From Tausonia pullulans (Eukaryota; Basidiomycota; Tremellomycetes; Cystofilobasidiales; Mrakiaceae), in contig OX637631.1 in assembly GCA_951802195.1 (NCBI GenBank), positions 496,001 through 560,000 on the forward strand: a stretch of DNA of 64,000 bases. Direction: 5' to 3'. The notes under the pieces were generated by a model, which saw only the letters and a program-made list of their open reading frames with translations, made no database searches and was not told the origin of the DNA. Made by a program: the position numbers and the translations under genes. Positions 10,430-22,263 of this stretch are shown here, piece after piece; position 1 is the stretch's first letter, and each line of letters begins with the position of its first letter.

Positions 10430-11478
10430 ATGTCAGCCTCCTATACCATCTCCTCTCTTGCCTACCGCAAGATCGTCCTCCACGCCGCAAAGGTCAGCCA
10501 CGACGTGCCCGCTCCGGGCTCGCTTCTTCGCTCTTGGACCTTTCGCCACCCAGCCAGAGTTCCCAGCTTGGAGTCCAGGAGAGGGACGTCAGAGCACAGG
10601 GCATACACTGACTCGCCCTCCCCTCCAGTACCCGACATCCATCGTCAACGGTGTCCTCCTCGGCTCGGCATCGGGGTCGACGGTGACCATCACCGACGCC
10701 GTTCCACTCCTGCATCACTGGACCTCCCTTTCTCCCTCCATGGAGATCGGTCTTCAGCTCGTTCGTCCCATGAAGCAAGCGTTATATGAGTGAACCGCAG
10801 CGAACGCCCGCGACGCGTTGAGCTGACGGATCACGCGTCGTCGCGTCTGTCCTTTCCACTCCGCCATTTCCTGGTCTCCAGGCCGAGTTCCACGCCTCGT
10901 CCAAATCCCTCTCCATCGTCGGCTACTACCAGGGCAACGAGCAACTCGGGGACACCTCTCTCTCCATAACCGGCACGAACGTCGCCAATCAGATTAAGGC
11001 GCGGTTCCCTCAGGCGGTCGTCCTCATCGTGCGTCGTCGCCCTGCCTCGCAGCAATACTTGCTCATGTGTATCTCTTGCCCTCCTGCGTAGATCGACAAC
11101 GACTCCTTAGCGACTGGGGAAAATGCCCTCATCGTACGTCTGCGTGTTCCTCTGGGCCCCCTTCCGCCCAGCTAACACACCCCGCCCATCGCCCTCACTC
11201 TCGCCCTCGCCAGCCCCATCTCCCATCTTCCTCCACCAGCTGGTCTCCCTCCTCCTCCAAGCTCACTCTCGAATCATCCTCCACACCTTCGGACACACTT
11301 CGGGCCGTGAGGGAGGACAGGCTTTTTGAGCGGTTCGGGGACTTTGATGACCACCTCGAGGACGTGTGAGTTGTGGCGTCGACGTTGAGCCCTCTCTGAC
11401 GAAGGAAGGCTGACTGTCTCTTGTCGTTGCTGAAGGTCGGTCGACTGGCTTAACAATGCGGCTGTCGCTCGGCCGTAG
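10430..11478 (+). CDS. EMC8: ER membrane protein complex subunit 8/9
   Basis: Homologue of EMC8/EMC9 (UPF0172), the cytosolic MPN-fold subunit of the ER membrane complex that inserts tail-anchored and multi-pass proteins. Six exons, 10430-10492, 10629-10760, 10882-11028, 11092-11133, 11214-11365 and 11436-11478, give 192 residues. Diagnostic stretches are the start SYTISSLAYRKIVLHAAKYP, then TSIVNGVLLG, EIGLQLAEFHA, IVGYYQGNEQL and the C-terminal DFDDHLEDVSVDWLNN. As usual for EMC8/9, the JAMM zinc ligands of active MPN proteases are absent, so a structural role is expected. Fungi of this group usually have a single gene for the EMC8/9 pair, so the choice of symbol is conventional. Confidence 0.9.
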
Positions 11479-11828
11479 AGAGAGGGGAAGAGAGCAGGGA
11501 ATGAACAAGATGCGTCTGGATTTCTTCTCACGACCAATGGGGGCTCAAGGGAGAAGCATGGAAGATCCCAAAAAGTCTAAAGAGCAACATTACTGTACAC
11601 GCGCGCGATCCAACCGAACGACGTCCGGAGGGGAACGGGGACGAAGAAAGGGAAGGAAGGGGGGGGGGGGGGGGGAGAAAGAAGAGCCCGAACGAAGCGG
11701 ACGCCGCGCGCTGGCTGTGGTACGAAAATGACGAAAGGCGGGAGCTAATGCGATGCAATTGTCTGGAGAGAAATGAACGAAGAAGGAGTGTCGTCGAGGA
11801 GTTGAGGCCTCGGGAGACGGCGACTCGC
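11479..11828. other. convergent 3' regions with poly-G run
   Basis: The 350 bp between the stops of EMC8 (+) and GUA1 (-). A guanine run lies at about 11660-11678. No gene is supported. Confidence 0.55.
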
Positions 11829-14059
11829 TTAGAGCCACTCGATGGTGCCGGGGGGCTTGGAGGTGATGTCGTACGTGATGCGGTTGATGCCCTTGACCTC
11901 GTTCGTGATACGTGAGGAGATCTTGCGAAGGACGGCCGGCGGGAAGTGGAACCAGTCGGCGGTCATAAAGTCGTCTGTCGCGACGGCGCGGAGGGCAATG
12001 ACCTGGTCGTACGTTCGCTTGTCACCGGCGACACCAACGGCCTTGACGGGGAGGAGAGCGGCAAAGGCTTGCGAGATCTGGTCGTAGAGACCCGCAGCGC
12101 GGATCTCCTCGATGTAGATGGCGTCGGCCTTCTGGAGGAGCTCGACCTGCTCCCGGGTGACGGGTCCGAGGATGCGGATGGCGAGACCGGGGCCGGGGAA
12201 GGGGTGGCGGCCGACAAGGTGGGCAGGGATGCCAAGGAGACGGCCGAGGGCGCGAACCTCGTCTGGTAGAATCCAAGCGGTCAACATCAGAAGCCCTGGC
12301 AAGGTAAGACTGCGATCACTTGCTCACCCTTGAAGAGCTCGCGAAGAGGCTCGATGAGCTTAAGCTTCATGTCCTCGAGGAGACCACCGACGTTGTGGTG
12401 CGTCTTAATGGTCGCCGAGGGGCCCTTGAACGAAAGGGACTCGATGACGTCGGGGAAAAGCGTGCCCTGGAGAAGCCACTCGATCTTGCCCTTCTCGCCA
12501 GCGTAGCCGGAGGCCTCGAAGCTCTCCTCAAGCTCGGCGGCCTTCTTCTCGAAGACCTCGATGAAGGTGTTACCGATGATCTTGCGCTTCTGCTCCGGGT
12601 CCTCGATGCCGGCGAGGCGCTCGAGGAAGAGGTCAGACGCATCGATGACAGTGAGGTTGACGCCGAGGTCCTTGTTGAGCATGTTGAGAACCTGCTCGGC
12701 CTCACCGCCGCGGAGGACACCGTTGTCAACCATGATGGCATGGAAGCTGATGGGGCGGAAAGAGGTTAACTTGAGAAAGGGGGAAAACGCATGCGTGCGA
12801 AGCGACTAACCGGTCTCCGATGGCCTCGTGCATGAGCTTGGCAGCGACTGAAGAATCGACACCTCCAGAAACGGCGCCAATGACCTGTCCCTTCTCACCG
12901 CAAATGGCGCGGATACGAGCGATCTCCTTCTCGATGAAGGTGTCCATAGTCCAGTCCGTGGAGCACTTGCAGATGCCGGTGACGAACTTGCCGATGACCT
13001 CCTTGCCGCGGGGCGAGTGGGTGACCTCGGCGTGGAACTGAATGCCGTAAATGGGCTTGCTCTCGTGGGCGATGGCAGCGAAGGGGGCGGTCGGGGTCTG
13101 AGCAACGGTGATGAAACCCTCGGGGGCAGCAGTGACCTGGTCGCCGTGCGACATCCAGACCTGATAAGAGAACGGGAAGGGAGCAAAGTGAGCAATTGCG
13201 CAGCAGGGTCGGCCATGGGCGAGTCACGGTGGAACGCACCTGCATCGACTCTCCGAGGCCGTCGAAGAGGGCGTCGGCGTTGGCATTGCCAGTCTTGACG
13301 ATGGTCACGTCGGCGGTTCCGTACTCGCGGTGAGTGTGGGCTTCGACGGAACCACCGTGGTTGTGGGCAATCTCCTGCGGAACGAGACGTTCGGTGAAAT
13401 GGGGAAAGTTGGTGGTAGATTCGCGTCAGCGGGCGGCTCCACCCCATCCGACGATTGTGGTGAGCAGTGACCGACCTGGAGACCGTAGCAAATGCCCATG
13501 ATGGGAACACCAAAGGTGAAGACATCGGGGTCAACGCGAGGAGCGTCCGAGTCGTAGACCGAGTAGGGCGATCCGGAGAGGATGATACCTATGTCCCGCG
13601 ATAGCACAGGGCGAGTCAGGCGACGCGCCTTTCAAGGGAGGAGCTCCCGCATAGTGGGCTATAACGCACCCTTGGGCTTCCATCCAAGCTCCTTGATCTT
13701 TTGCGTGCACGGAAGGAGCTCGCAGTAAACGTTGAGCTCACGGCAGCGACGGGCGATAAGGTGCGAGTACTGAAAGAGCGGAGTGAAAGGCGCGTCTCAG
13801 CAGGCGACTCTCACGCGATGCTGACACAAGACCAGCTGGGCGCAGGAGGGAAGAAGATCGTGCGAACCTGCGATCCAAAGTCGAGAATGAGGATGGTGTC
13901 ATAGGCCGAGTGAATGGCTGGATCGAGGGCGAGTCGAGTCAAGTTGACGCGAGACGAGACGGGTTGAAGACGGAGGGCAGTCCGTCAGCCCTGCAGGGCG
14001 AGAGGAGACGACGGCACTCGAGCCTACTGACTGAGGTCGTCTCCGAGTCCGGCAACCAT
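11829..14059 (-). CDS. GUA1: GMP synthase (glutamine-hydrolysing)
   Basis: Makes GMP from XMP, ATP and glutamine, the last step of guanine nucleotide synthesis; cytosolic. Eight exons (minus strand: 14059-14032, 13917-13868, 13769-13670, 13588-13476, 13374-13240, 13160-12811, 12746-12328, 12262-11829) sum to 1629 nt, 542 residues, the family length. The class I glutamine amidotransferase domain comes first: [26 protein letters not shown], the catalytic cysteine in GICYGLQ, and the His/Glu pair in [14 protein letters not shown]. The ATP pyrophosphatase domain has the P-loop SGGVDSS, and the C-terminal dimer and XMP-binding part has [15 protein letters not shown] and ends PPGTIEWL. All expected catalytic residues are seen. 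The N-terminal exons are small (28 and 50 nt). Confidence 0.97.
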
Positions 14060-14497
14060 GTCGGGCAAGATGGTACGAGGGATGGGTGAAGGGGGAGGAA
14101 GAGAGGGGGGGTAAAGGTGGGGGTCAGAGGTTGAGAGGTGGCCAAAAAAGAGAAGGGGAAGAGTCTGAGCGCACGGCCCGCCTGCTGTTTTACTTTGATC
14201 TTTACGACAGCAGATTCTCTTTCTCCATCATTTGGCCACTGATCTTTCTTAATCTCTCGAGTCCATAGCTTTGCCAGGTACATTCAGGCAGACAGAGACA
14301 TGGGCTCGTCTCGGGCGGGGTAGGGCACCCGGCCGAGCTGCCGTGAGCGACTCCTACGAGGGCTTGACCATGCCGCAGGAGGAACAGGAGGAGGGCAAGA
14401 TAGCGGGAATGCATGGAGCCGACGACTCTTGGGTTCCATCGCCGGGCTCAACGGCTTTCTCAAAAGTAAGAGATTGAGAGTGCCTCCAGAACGTTCA
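14060..14497. other. promoter region of GUA1 / 3' region of OTU gene
   Basis: Purine-rich on the + strand, so pyrimidine-rich in the GUA1 direction. No gene is supported. Open frames here do not join neighbouring exons. Confidence 0.5.
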
Positions 14498-16084
14498 TCA
14501 ATCCTGCCAGAAAGTGTTCCGAACGCCAGCCTCAGGCTGCCGCACTGTGGAACGGCGATACGGCCGTCAGTCCAGTGGCGGAGGGTCAAAGCCATCGAGC
14601 GCGCGCAAAGACGCCCACACTCACGAGAATTATAGTGCGCTCCGAGACCGTACATGCTGAGAAGGATGAAAGAGACAATGAGCTAGGCCGTGCACCGAAA
14701 TCACGGCCGCAAGGGAACACTCACCGAGTGTGGAAGGTGATGCGCGCTGCCCTCGTGGCAGCCGACTCCTCAACAGTGGTGAAACCTTTATCGTTGGGAT
14801 TCGGCGAGTGAACAACGATGGAAGGAGGACCAAGCTGGACAATGTGAATCGGGATCTTAAATGCCCGCGATAGGGCGAGAATCTGTTATGCTCATACCAA
14901 TTAGCGGATGCCTCAAACATTGGCAAAGGTAATTCCCTCACCTCTGGCTCTCCTCCCCACTCCCCCGTCTCCTTGATGTTCTTCGTGTAGGCGATGAGGC
15001 CCTCAGGCGTCATCATTCCGTCGTCCTCCGCGCCCACGCCATCCTCGCCCGATATCGAGGGGAGGAAGGGCAAGAAGTCGTCCGGGTGCGAAGCTATGTA
15101 GTCCGCTGCGGCCTCTCGGGTCGTCATGTAGGTATTCTGGAAAGCCGGCCGTGTCAACAGGGCGTCCCCGGTCCTTAGACCACACGATAAGAGGGACTCA
15201 CCTGATTGGGGGGCAAAATACCGAGGACTGTGAGCTGGTCGGCAATGGCCGCATACAAGCAATGTCCGTCGGGAGAGATCTGAGAGGAAGGCCTAGTCAG
15301 ATTGCTGAAGACCTGGAGATATGATGTGAGACAAAGACAGACTTCCATAACCTCGAGTCCAAGAGCGTCACAGGTGGCCATGAGGCTGTCGCGCTCCGCC
15401 TGGATCTCGGCCGTCTTCCTCGCGTCATCCTCCTCGTCGATAACCGGCTGAGCAGCCGCGAGGGCTGCCATCTTGCGGGCCTGGGTGGTTGGAGCACGAG
15501 GGACAAGTTCGTCAGCTGTGGGCAAGACGCCTTCTGAGTTCCGTCCGACAGTCGCGTGCGGCTTCAAGGGGCCTGCGTCCTCGATTGAATGACTGGCTGC
15601 AACGCGGCCCACAGGGTAGTGACTGTGAGTCAACCAATACAAGACCCCACCTGATAGGCCATTGCGAGGGGGAGCATGAGGACTCTTCGTCGGTCCACCC
15701 CGGCCTTTCAGACGGCCCCCCGAGTTGCGCGTCTCGTCCTGATCTATGGCTGACCCCGAGATAAGAAGAGATGTCCTGACTTACCTCCCTCTCCTTAAAC
15801 CTGTCCTTACTCGACTTCTTCTTTCCACCCTCTCCGTCGAGCGAGCCGGCCTCGGCGGCCTCGGCCTCGGTACCAGCGCTCTTCTCCGCCGCCTCCTGGG
15901 CGGCCTTCGCCTCCTCCTCCTGTCGTCTGAACTCAGCGAGATCCTCCTCCTCCTGCTCGCGCTCGAGGCGGGCCATCTCCTCGGCGGAGAGGTCATCCAT
16001 TTCCGGGAGCGACGGCGCAGAAGCCGAGTTAGGGTGGAAGATCTCGCGCGCCTTCTGGCGGAAAGAGGAGCGCTTCTTGGGCAT
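14498..16084 (-). CDS. OTU2: OTU-domain deubiquitinase, OTUD6B/Otu2 family
   Basis: Cysteine deubiquitinase of the OTUD6 type, linked in other eukaryotes to ribosomes and translation initiation. Seven exons (minus strand: 16084-15785, 15480-15343, 15279-15202, 15136-14942, 14882-14725, 14656-14625, 14544-14498) give 948 nt, 315 residues. The N-terminal third is a charged, probably coiled-coil segment (SAEEMARLEREQEEEDLAEF and so on) starting MPKKRSSFRQKAREIF. The OTU domain carries the Asp and catalytic Cys in SPDGHCLYAAIADQL, the stretch NTYMTTREAAADYIASHPDD, WGGEPEILALSRAF and the catalytic His in GLGAHYNSL. The 304-nt intron at 15481-15784 is long and contains open frames that I read as intronic, because the helix continues smoothly from FKERE to ARKMAALAAAQ. 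The donor after 15343 is an unusual GTCTGT. Confidence 0.92.
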
Positions 16085-18063
16085 GCTGACGAAGGATTGG
16101 TGTTTATGGAGTCCGAGAGATAAATGTGTTGGTGGATGAAGGAGGGTGGGGCCAGAGGCCTGTCGAGTGAATGCCTTAGGCGTTCAAAGTGGTCGTTGTG
16201 GAGTGAGAGAGGAAGGAAGGAGCAAGGGCCAAGAAGAACGAAGTTGCGCATGGCCCTAAACGACTCATGGCACCGGAACTGGTCATCCGCCTCGTCTCTT
16301 CCCGATCACCACCGTTACTTACCTCTTCTCCCGATCTGAGGCTGGGCTCTTTCTCGAGGGAGATAACCAGTCATCCATACATCCCAGGCGTACCCCCACG
16401 TTTAATCTTGCGTCCATTTTACGCCAATTCCCCTCCCTGCGTCCCCACGGTCGTACACGGTTTATCCCCACTTCACCGTTGCCCACATCGCCCATTTACT
16501 TCTGCACCCTTGTTGCGCTCAAGCAGATCCTTCGAACGTCAGTTGGGAGAGAGTACCTTGGGGACACGTTCCCTCGACATCAGGAGCGCTCCTAAGCACG
16601 CTAGCTGCTGGTGATGAATCATTTCAACAAGAATCAACAATCTAGCGAGTTTCGTCACCCAGTGAGGACGGACTATGAAGCCGAATGAGCGACAGGGAAA
16701 CAGAGTTCGATGTCCGTAGAGTGACAGAGAGGGAGGGGCGAGTGGATTCTCTCTCTACTGCAGTGGACAACATACTGTAATCGCTCGTGAAAGCCATCCG
16801 GTACGGCATGCGATATGAACTTGGGGCGACTTCTTTCCACCCGAATGAGCCGGCTCTAGTGCCCATGAAGCTGCTTCAGCGAGATTGGTCCCCATGATGT
16901 CCTTCCTCCGTGGATGTAACAAAAGTCTAATTTGGCCGCTGTTGGACTGGATGAGAAGTGAGTACTGGCCTGTTCTTAAGTGACTACCAGAGTGCATCTG
17001 CAATAGGTGTGTGTGCTTGGATGGCGGGTGCGTGACGCGGGTAACTCCCGTCTTGAGCCGTCGTCTACCTTAGATTCTTTCCTTTGCCGGTGTCTATCCC
17101 AATCTAGCGATACGGGACGAAATCTGGGCCAAGCATCACTCCGTTGGGTGGTGCCAGCTGACGACGGGAGATATGCCCAGAAGGCGTCTGTAGCCGTTCC
17201 TTGATGAAACTCAGGCTCGACCTCTGCTGCACGGATAAATGACTGCATCATCAAGGGCTAGGCTTATCAACTCCCGACCCAGTTCTCTGGAGAAGTTCAG
17301 AATGAGGAACCGCGGCCTGGCCGAGGCTCACCACAATCAGAGATCATGAGCGGGAGGAGATCTAACATGAGGAACCGCGCACGCAAATGTGAGACCAAGG
17401 ATCAAGATTTGATGCTCTGAACCTTCAACAGAGATTACAGACACGGACAACTCGGCGACCGTGCTCGAGTTTGATTCTGCTCAAAAAACATTATTGTGTT
17501 CGTTCGCCATCCCTATTCCGTGGTCACTGGGAGTGGGTCTGCGACCTAAGAAAATCTTTGAGAAGAAACGAAGGTGCATTAACAGTTAGGCCGGGCTGGG
17601 CTGATGAAAGCTGAAGCGATGCGCGCAAGCTGAAGACCGACGACTGCCAAGACTCGAGCCTACGGCGATCGGTCCGAAGAGCGGAGCGGGAATAATGGGA
17701 CACGAGATCACCCGACGAAAGAGGTTCGAGCGAGGGCCAAGGAACGCGGGTCCACTATGGCCGACACTGAAGACGACAGAGAACACAAGACTCGGTCGTC
17801 GGCCGGAGCTTTCTCTCCGGGCGACCGGTCGGCAGATTCGGTCTCCTTCCTGACCTGGACCCGAAGGTTCAGAACCACCATTCTGCGCCTGCCTTGACAT
17901 CGGCCGGGTACAGGGTACAGCCTGTTCCTTTTAACCCCGTTCTGCATGTTTCTATCTTCAACCACCTCCAGCTTTCTCCACATTGGCCCCACCCATACCC
18001 CAACCTACCCTTGCAGATCCCCCACTCAAGAACCTAACGCAGCAATAAGAAGAGCAACAGACC
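16085..18063. other. 2-kb intergenic region upstream of the permease
   Basis: No gene is supported in almost 2 kb, one of the two longest clearly gene-free stretches. Open frames on both strands are short and lack conserved-looking segments or consistent splice joins. It contains a 13-bp direct repeat (ATGAGGAACCGCG) near 17303 and 17368. The part next to 18064 becomes pyrimidine-rich. It may be a long regulated promoter for the permease. Confidence 0.5.
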
Positions 18064-20294
18064 ATGTCCGACGCCAAACGCGACACCAAAGGCGCTGACG
18101 AGCACCATGAGGACATCCACTAGTGCGTGTCTCTCGCTATCACGCTCAGCTGGCTTTCTTTGAGCATTTCCTGACTTGGCCTGTACTCTTCTCCTATCTT
18201 CTCCTCACAGTGAGGCGGACGTCCTTGAGCACATGAATGACACCCGCGTCTTCATGACGGATGAGCGTGCGCAACACTTCCTCTTTCATTGATGCCTGCT
18301 CCCTGTGCGGGTCGCGTGTCACTGACGTCCTTTCCTGCCTCCGCCGCCGCATTGGATTTCTTCCTCCCTTCCCTCCTGTAGAGTCCGTCCAAGTCTGCAA
18401 GAAGATCGACCGGACCATCCTCCCCATTCTCATGTGGGTTTACTTCCTACAAATCCTCGACAAGACCGTCGTCGGATACGCCGCCATCTTCGGCATGCGC
18501 GCAGATGCCAAGCTCGTTGGCAATCAGTACTCTCTCATCGGTTCCTCGGGATACTGGGCGCAGCGTGAGTCCAAATGGAGGTGGTGGCGCGCTTCACCAA
18601 GATGCACGGAAGGAACTCCTCGAGTTTGCTGATTCTGATGCTGCCCTCTTCCTGTTCACTATCTCAGTCGGGGCTCAGCCCCTCATCGCCTTCCTCATCG
18701 TCAAGGTCCCCCCGCGCATTCTCATGACCGTCACCGTCTTCTGCTGGGGAGTTTCCACTTGCTGCCTCGGCGCCTCCAAGAGCTACGGCGCCCTGCTTGC
18801 CTGTCGCTTCCTTCTTGGACTCTTCGAGGCCGCCTGCCTGCCTCTCTTCGCCATGATTACCTCGACCTGGTACCGTCGCTCTGAACAGCCCCTCCGCGTC
18901 GCCCTCTGGTACGGAACCAGTGAGTCGACGTTACTCTCTTCCAATCTGCGAGTGTACCGCGCTGAATCTTCTTGCTCAAGACGGAGTTGCCACCATGCTC
19001 GGATCCCTCCTTGCCTGGGCGCTTTCCCACATCGTCGGCGCTAAGCTCGCATCGTGGCAGATTCTCTTCCTGATTGTCGGACTCATCACCGTCATCACCG
19101 CTCCCGTTATCTGGTGGAGGGTCGATGACCTCCCCGCTACTGCTCGCTTCCTGTGAGTTCGATTGGGCGTTCCTGGTGACAAAGCCTGCACTGACGCTCC
19201 CCCTTCTGCTCGCCGCAGCACCGAGGAGGAGAAAATCTGGGCTACCGAGCGCCTCCGCGACAATAACGCCGGAAAGATGGACGGAAAGTTCCAAGTCAAC
19301 CAGGCAATCGAAGCTTTGTGGAGCCCCTTCAGCTGGATGTGGATTGGTATCACATTCTGTATCAATCTTGGTGCCGCGGTTACCAATGTCTTTGGACCTC
19401 TCGTGAGTAAAGCGCCCATCTCTGCCCATCCAGCCTCTCACGCTGATCCCCTTCCACTTCGCAGATTATTTCGGGTTTCGGCTTCAACCCGCAGACCACC
19501 ATTCTGCTCAACATCCCCTTCGGCTTCCTCCAATTCATCGTCATCCTCCTCGCTGTGCGTCCGCAGTCGCCGCGTTTCCCTCCTGTTCATCGATCATCAG
19601 CTGACATCTACACAATCTTTTTCCCAGTCTTACTGCGCTCAGCGCTTCAAGCGCAAGAGTGTCATGCTCGCCCTCTTCCTCGTCCCCTGTGTCGTCGGAT
19701 CCGCCATGCTCTACGCCCTCGGTCGTGGCAAGCAGTACACTGGACCCCTCCTCACTGGCTACTATCTCATCGCCTTCCTCTTCGCCTGCAACCCGCTTAT
19801 TGTCTCATGGATTGCCGCCAACGTCGGTGGCCAGACCAAGCGTTCGGTCATGATGTCGCTTTTCCAAGCCGGATCCTCGGCCGGCAACATCGTCGGGCCC
19901 CTCCTCTTCAAGGACAAGGACAGGCCTGCGTACAAGCCCGGAGTCGCAGGTGTCATGGGCATCTTTGTCGCCTCCATCGGTCTCGTCCTTGTCCTCATGG
20001 GTCTCTTCATGCTAATGAACAAGCGGAAGGAGGCCGAGCGCGTCAAAAACGGCAAGCCAGCAAAGATTCACGACCGCTCGATGGACCAGAAGTACGTCGC
20101 CGCCGCTCCGGTTACCATGGACGAGGAGACAGGCGATAAGGGAACCTCCGCCCTCGGTGCGAACGCCTTCTTGGACATCTCGGACTTCAAGGTGCGTGTT
20201 TCGCTGTTCTCCTGGTGTAAGCGAGGGACTTGCGCTGACGTCTGCCCTTGCGCCGCTCCTGCTTCAGAATGACGAGTTTGTCTACACTCTCTAA
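18064..20294 (+). CDS. Dal5-type MFS permease (allantoate/organic anion), copy 1
   Basis: Major-facilitator plasma-membrane transporter of the anion:cation symporter (Dal5/Tna1) family, whose known members import allantoate, ureidosuccinate, nicotinate, vitamins and similar anions. The substrate here is not predictable. Nine exons, 18064-18122, 18211-18266, 18382-18564, 18668-18919, 18981-19152, 19219-19402, 19465-19554, 19628-20191 and 20268-20294, give 1587 nt, 528 residues. Visible: KKIDRTILPILMWVYFLQIL, DKTVVGYAAIFGM, SLIGSSGYWAQLGAQPL, LLACRFLLGLFEAACLPLF, TWYRRSEQPLRVALWYG, the central loop TEEEKIWATERLRDNN, GFGFNPQTTILLNIPFGF, and NVGGQTKRSVMMSLFQAGSSAGNIVGP, all placed as in the family's 12-helix fold. 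The last exon is only 27 nt. A close paralogue begins at 61957. Confidence 0.95.
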
Positions 20295-20446
20295 GCTCCG
20301 GTTCTCGGCTCTCTGTTTTCATTATCTGTTTCCTTGGGATCTGCGGCGGTGTGTGCTGCTATACCTTGTTATGACCTTGTGATATGTCAATAATATATAC
20401 TTCAATCATCTGTCACCCCTCTCTTGAGGGCGGAAATTGCAAGAAT

Positions 20447-21618
20447 ATGTTTGGCCCAGGGTTTTCAGTCCAGCATCGTCTGGTCTCGTCTGCCACTACT
20501 TCACCTCAGTCTTTGCTCATATTTTCATCGGTTGAAGCTCGTCACGGGGGGGTGAGACCTTGAGCCCAACTCACGCCTGGCTTCCTTTTCCCGAAGCATG
20601 TCTCGTCTATTCCTTGTCTCGCTTCTAGGGGCGTCCATCACCACTTTTTCTGGAAGGACACCTGTGTTTACGAGCAGAGACAGAGACTCGAGCTCGCATT
20701 CGTCGAATCGAGCCCGACGTTCTCCGCGAACGTGTAAACCGGGAGACGCGGCCGGCTCGCGTCGGTGCTTGCTTGACTGCCTCCAAACTCCCATCTGGTC
20801 TCGATACTATCACTGTGTCTCCGAGACTCGCCCTCACTGACGTCGCACATGCACAGAGGTGTACCAGGCTCACCAAAATATCTGTGCAACTTAAGAGTGA
20901 GGCAAGATGTTGAGGTTTCTGTCTTCCAGTGCGACTTCTTACAGATATTCCCAAGTCACATTCATTGCGCGTTCGGCTTGATCTTGGGTGGTCTCGACTC
21001 AGGTAATGATGACCTAGCCCACGCTATGTTGCGACATATTTCTCCTTCTATGATGAATCAAACAATTCTGTTCACATCCAGTCCTTCGACTCGGCCATAC
21101 GAGCCTTGACCTTTGTCGGCGCGCCAGGCCCAGGTGTCGCATACATTCTGCCGAGGTATGCCTCGCTCTGAGAGGCCTAGAACTCATTCGAGGAGTGTGG
21201 GCTATCAAGCTGATCTGTTGGAATTGTAGCGGCCTGACCACCACCCTCGTCACAGGGATCGAAACCGTCCCGGGGCTCATCATATATGTCGACGGCGACG
21301 GCGCAACCGCTCAGCTCCGCCCCTTCGTTGTCTCTAGCTTCCGGCATCAACGCTCGCTCGCTCCAGCCGACGCCGCTCGGAGCAGTGACGAAAAACGGCG
21401 AGGCGTCCCTCCTGACACTGCTCCGTCAGGCGAGGGTCAAAGAAGCCCACACCTCGTGCTCAAGCCGGTCGGACGGCCCGAAGAAGCTTCGGCGCGAAGA
21501 CATAGGCATGGAAGTCGGTAAGGGGAATGAGTTTGGTCAATGGAGGGTGGATGAGGAGGAAATGCGGAGACTAAGGCGGTTGCCGGACGAGACAGAGGTT
21601 CCTGCGGCGAGGGAGTGA
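20447..21618 (+). CDS. candidate uncharacterised gene (partial model)
   Basis: I do not recognise this protein. A possible gene starts ATG at 20447: exon 20447-20551 ends in GTGAGA, phase 0, and joins at 20629 (after CTTCTAG) an open exon reading GRPSPLFLEGHLCL and, further on, LPSGLDTITVSPRLALTDVA. Further 3', exon-like pieces join well: 21082-21155 (SFDSAIRALTFVGAPGPG, VAYILPS), 21230-21326 (GLTTTLVTGIETVPGLIIYV, DGDGATAQLRPF) and 21367-21618 (PTPLGAVTKNGEASLLTLLR ... EFGQWRVDEEEMRRL, stop). The joins at 21155/21230 and 21326/21367 keep frame; the last intron would be only 40 nt. I could not make the middle part (20890-21081) join in frame, so either the exon model is wrong there or the gene is damaged. 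The mixed hydrophobic and charged sequence of the last three pieces looks coding rather than chance. Confidence 0.35.
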
Positions 21619-22263
21619 GAACTGCGAGCGATACACGCGCGCGCTTCTCGCCAAGGGAGCTGTGTCCTGATATGGCGGGCAGGAAGAGAGAGCGTGGAGT
21701 CAAGAGGTCAAGAGATGGGGGTTTTTGTTTTTTTGCCTCTCACGGACAATGCCGGCTTAAAGACTGGCGTCTTGGAGGCGAATGCATGCGGGATCCTGAA
21801 AGAGCAAGTCAGTCAGAAGTCAGGTATCTCGTATCGCTGAGATGCTCCTGCTCAGCCGGCGACGGGTCATCAGCATTCGGCAGATACCAATGGGGTAGGT
21901 AGCACGATGCGATGAACGGCGATGACGCATTCAGGCGCGCGGAAATCCCGGAAGATTTCCGACAGTGGGAACACCGCAGCCCGCCAGCGAACACGCGGAG
22001 GAAGGCGGGGATAGCGCCTGGACCACCCTCCATTCCGCCCCCACTGACTTCGGATGGAGGAACGCCTCGCTGCCTGCTCCCTAGACTCTCCCTCTCATCC
22101 CTCCCTCACCTTTCTCTCTTCCATTCTCTTTCGGTCCTCCCCTCCCACCTCTCCATCCTCTCGCCACCCTTCTCTCCTTCCGCTCTCTCTCCCGACCTTC
22201 CACCACCGCGAATCCCTCGCGCTCTTTCCCATCGTCCGCCGCGCCCCAACGAAACCGCACACT
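21619..22263. other. promoter region of FAD2
   Basis: No gene is supported. The last 200 bases before the desaturase start are strongly CT-rich on the coding strand, typical of promoters here. Confidence 0.5.

Noticed and set aside
12806-13534. 242-codon open frame on the - strand
   Set aside because: It runs antiparallel to the true reading in GUA1 exons and introns in a wrong frame; the GMP synthase motifs are in the other frame.
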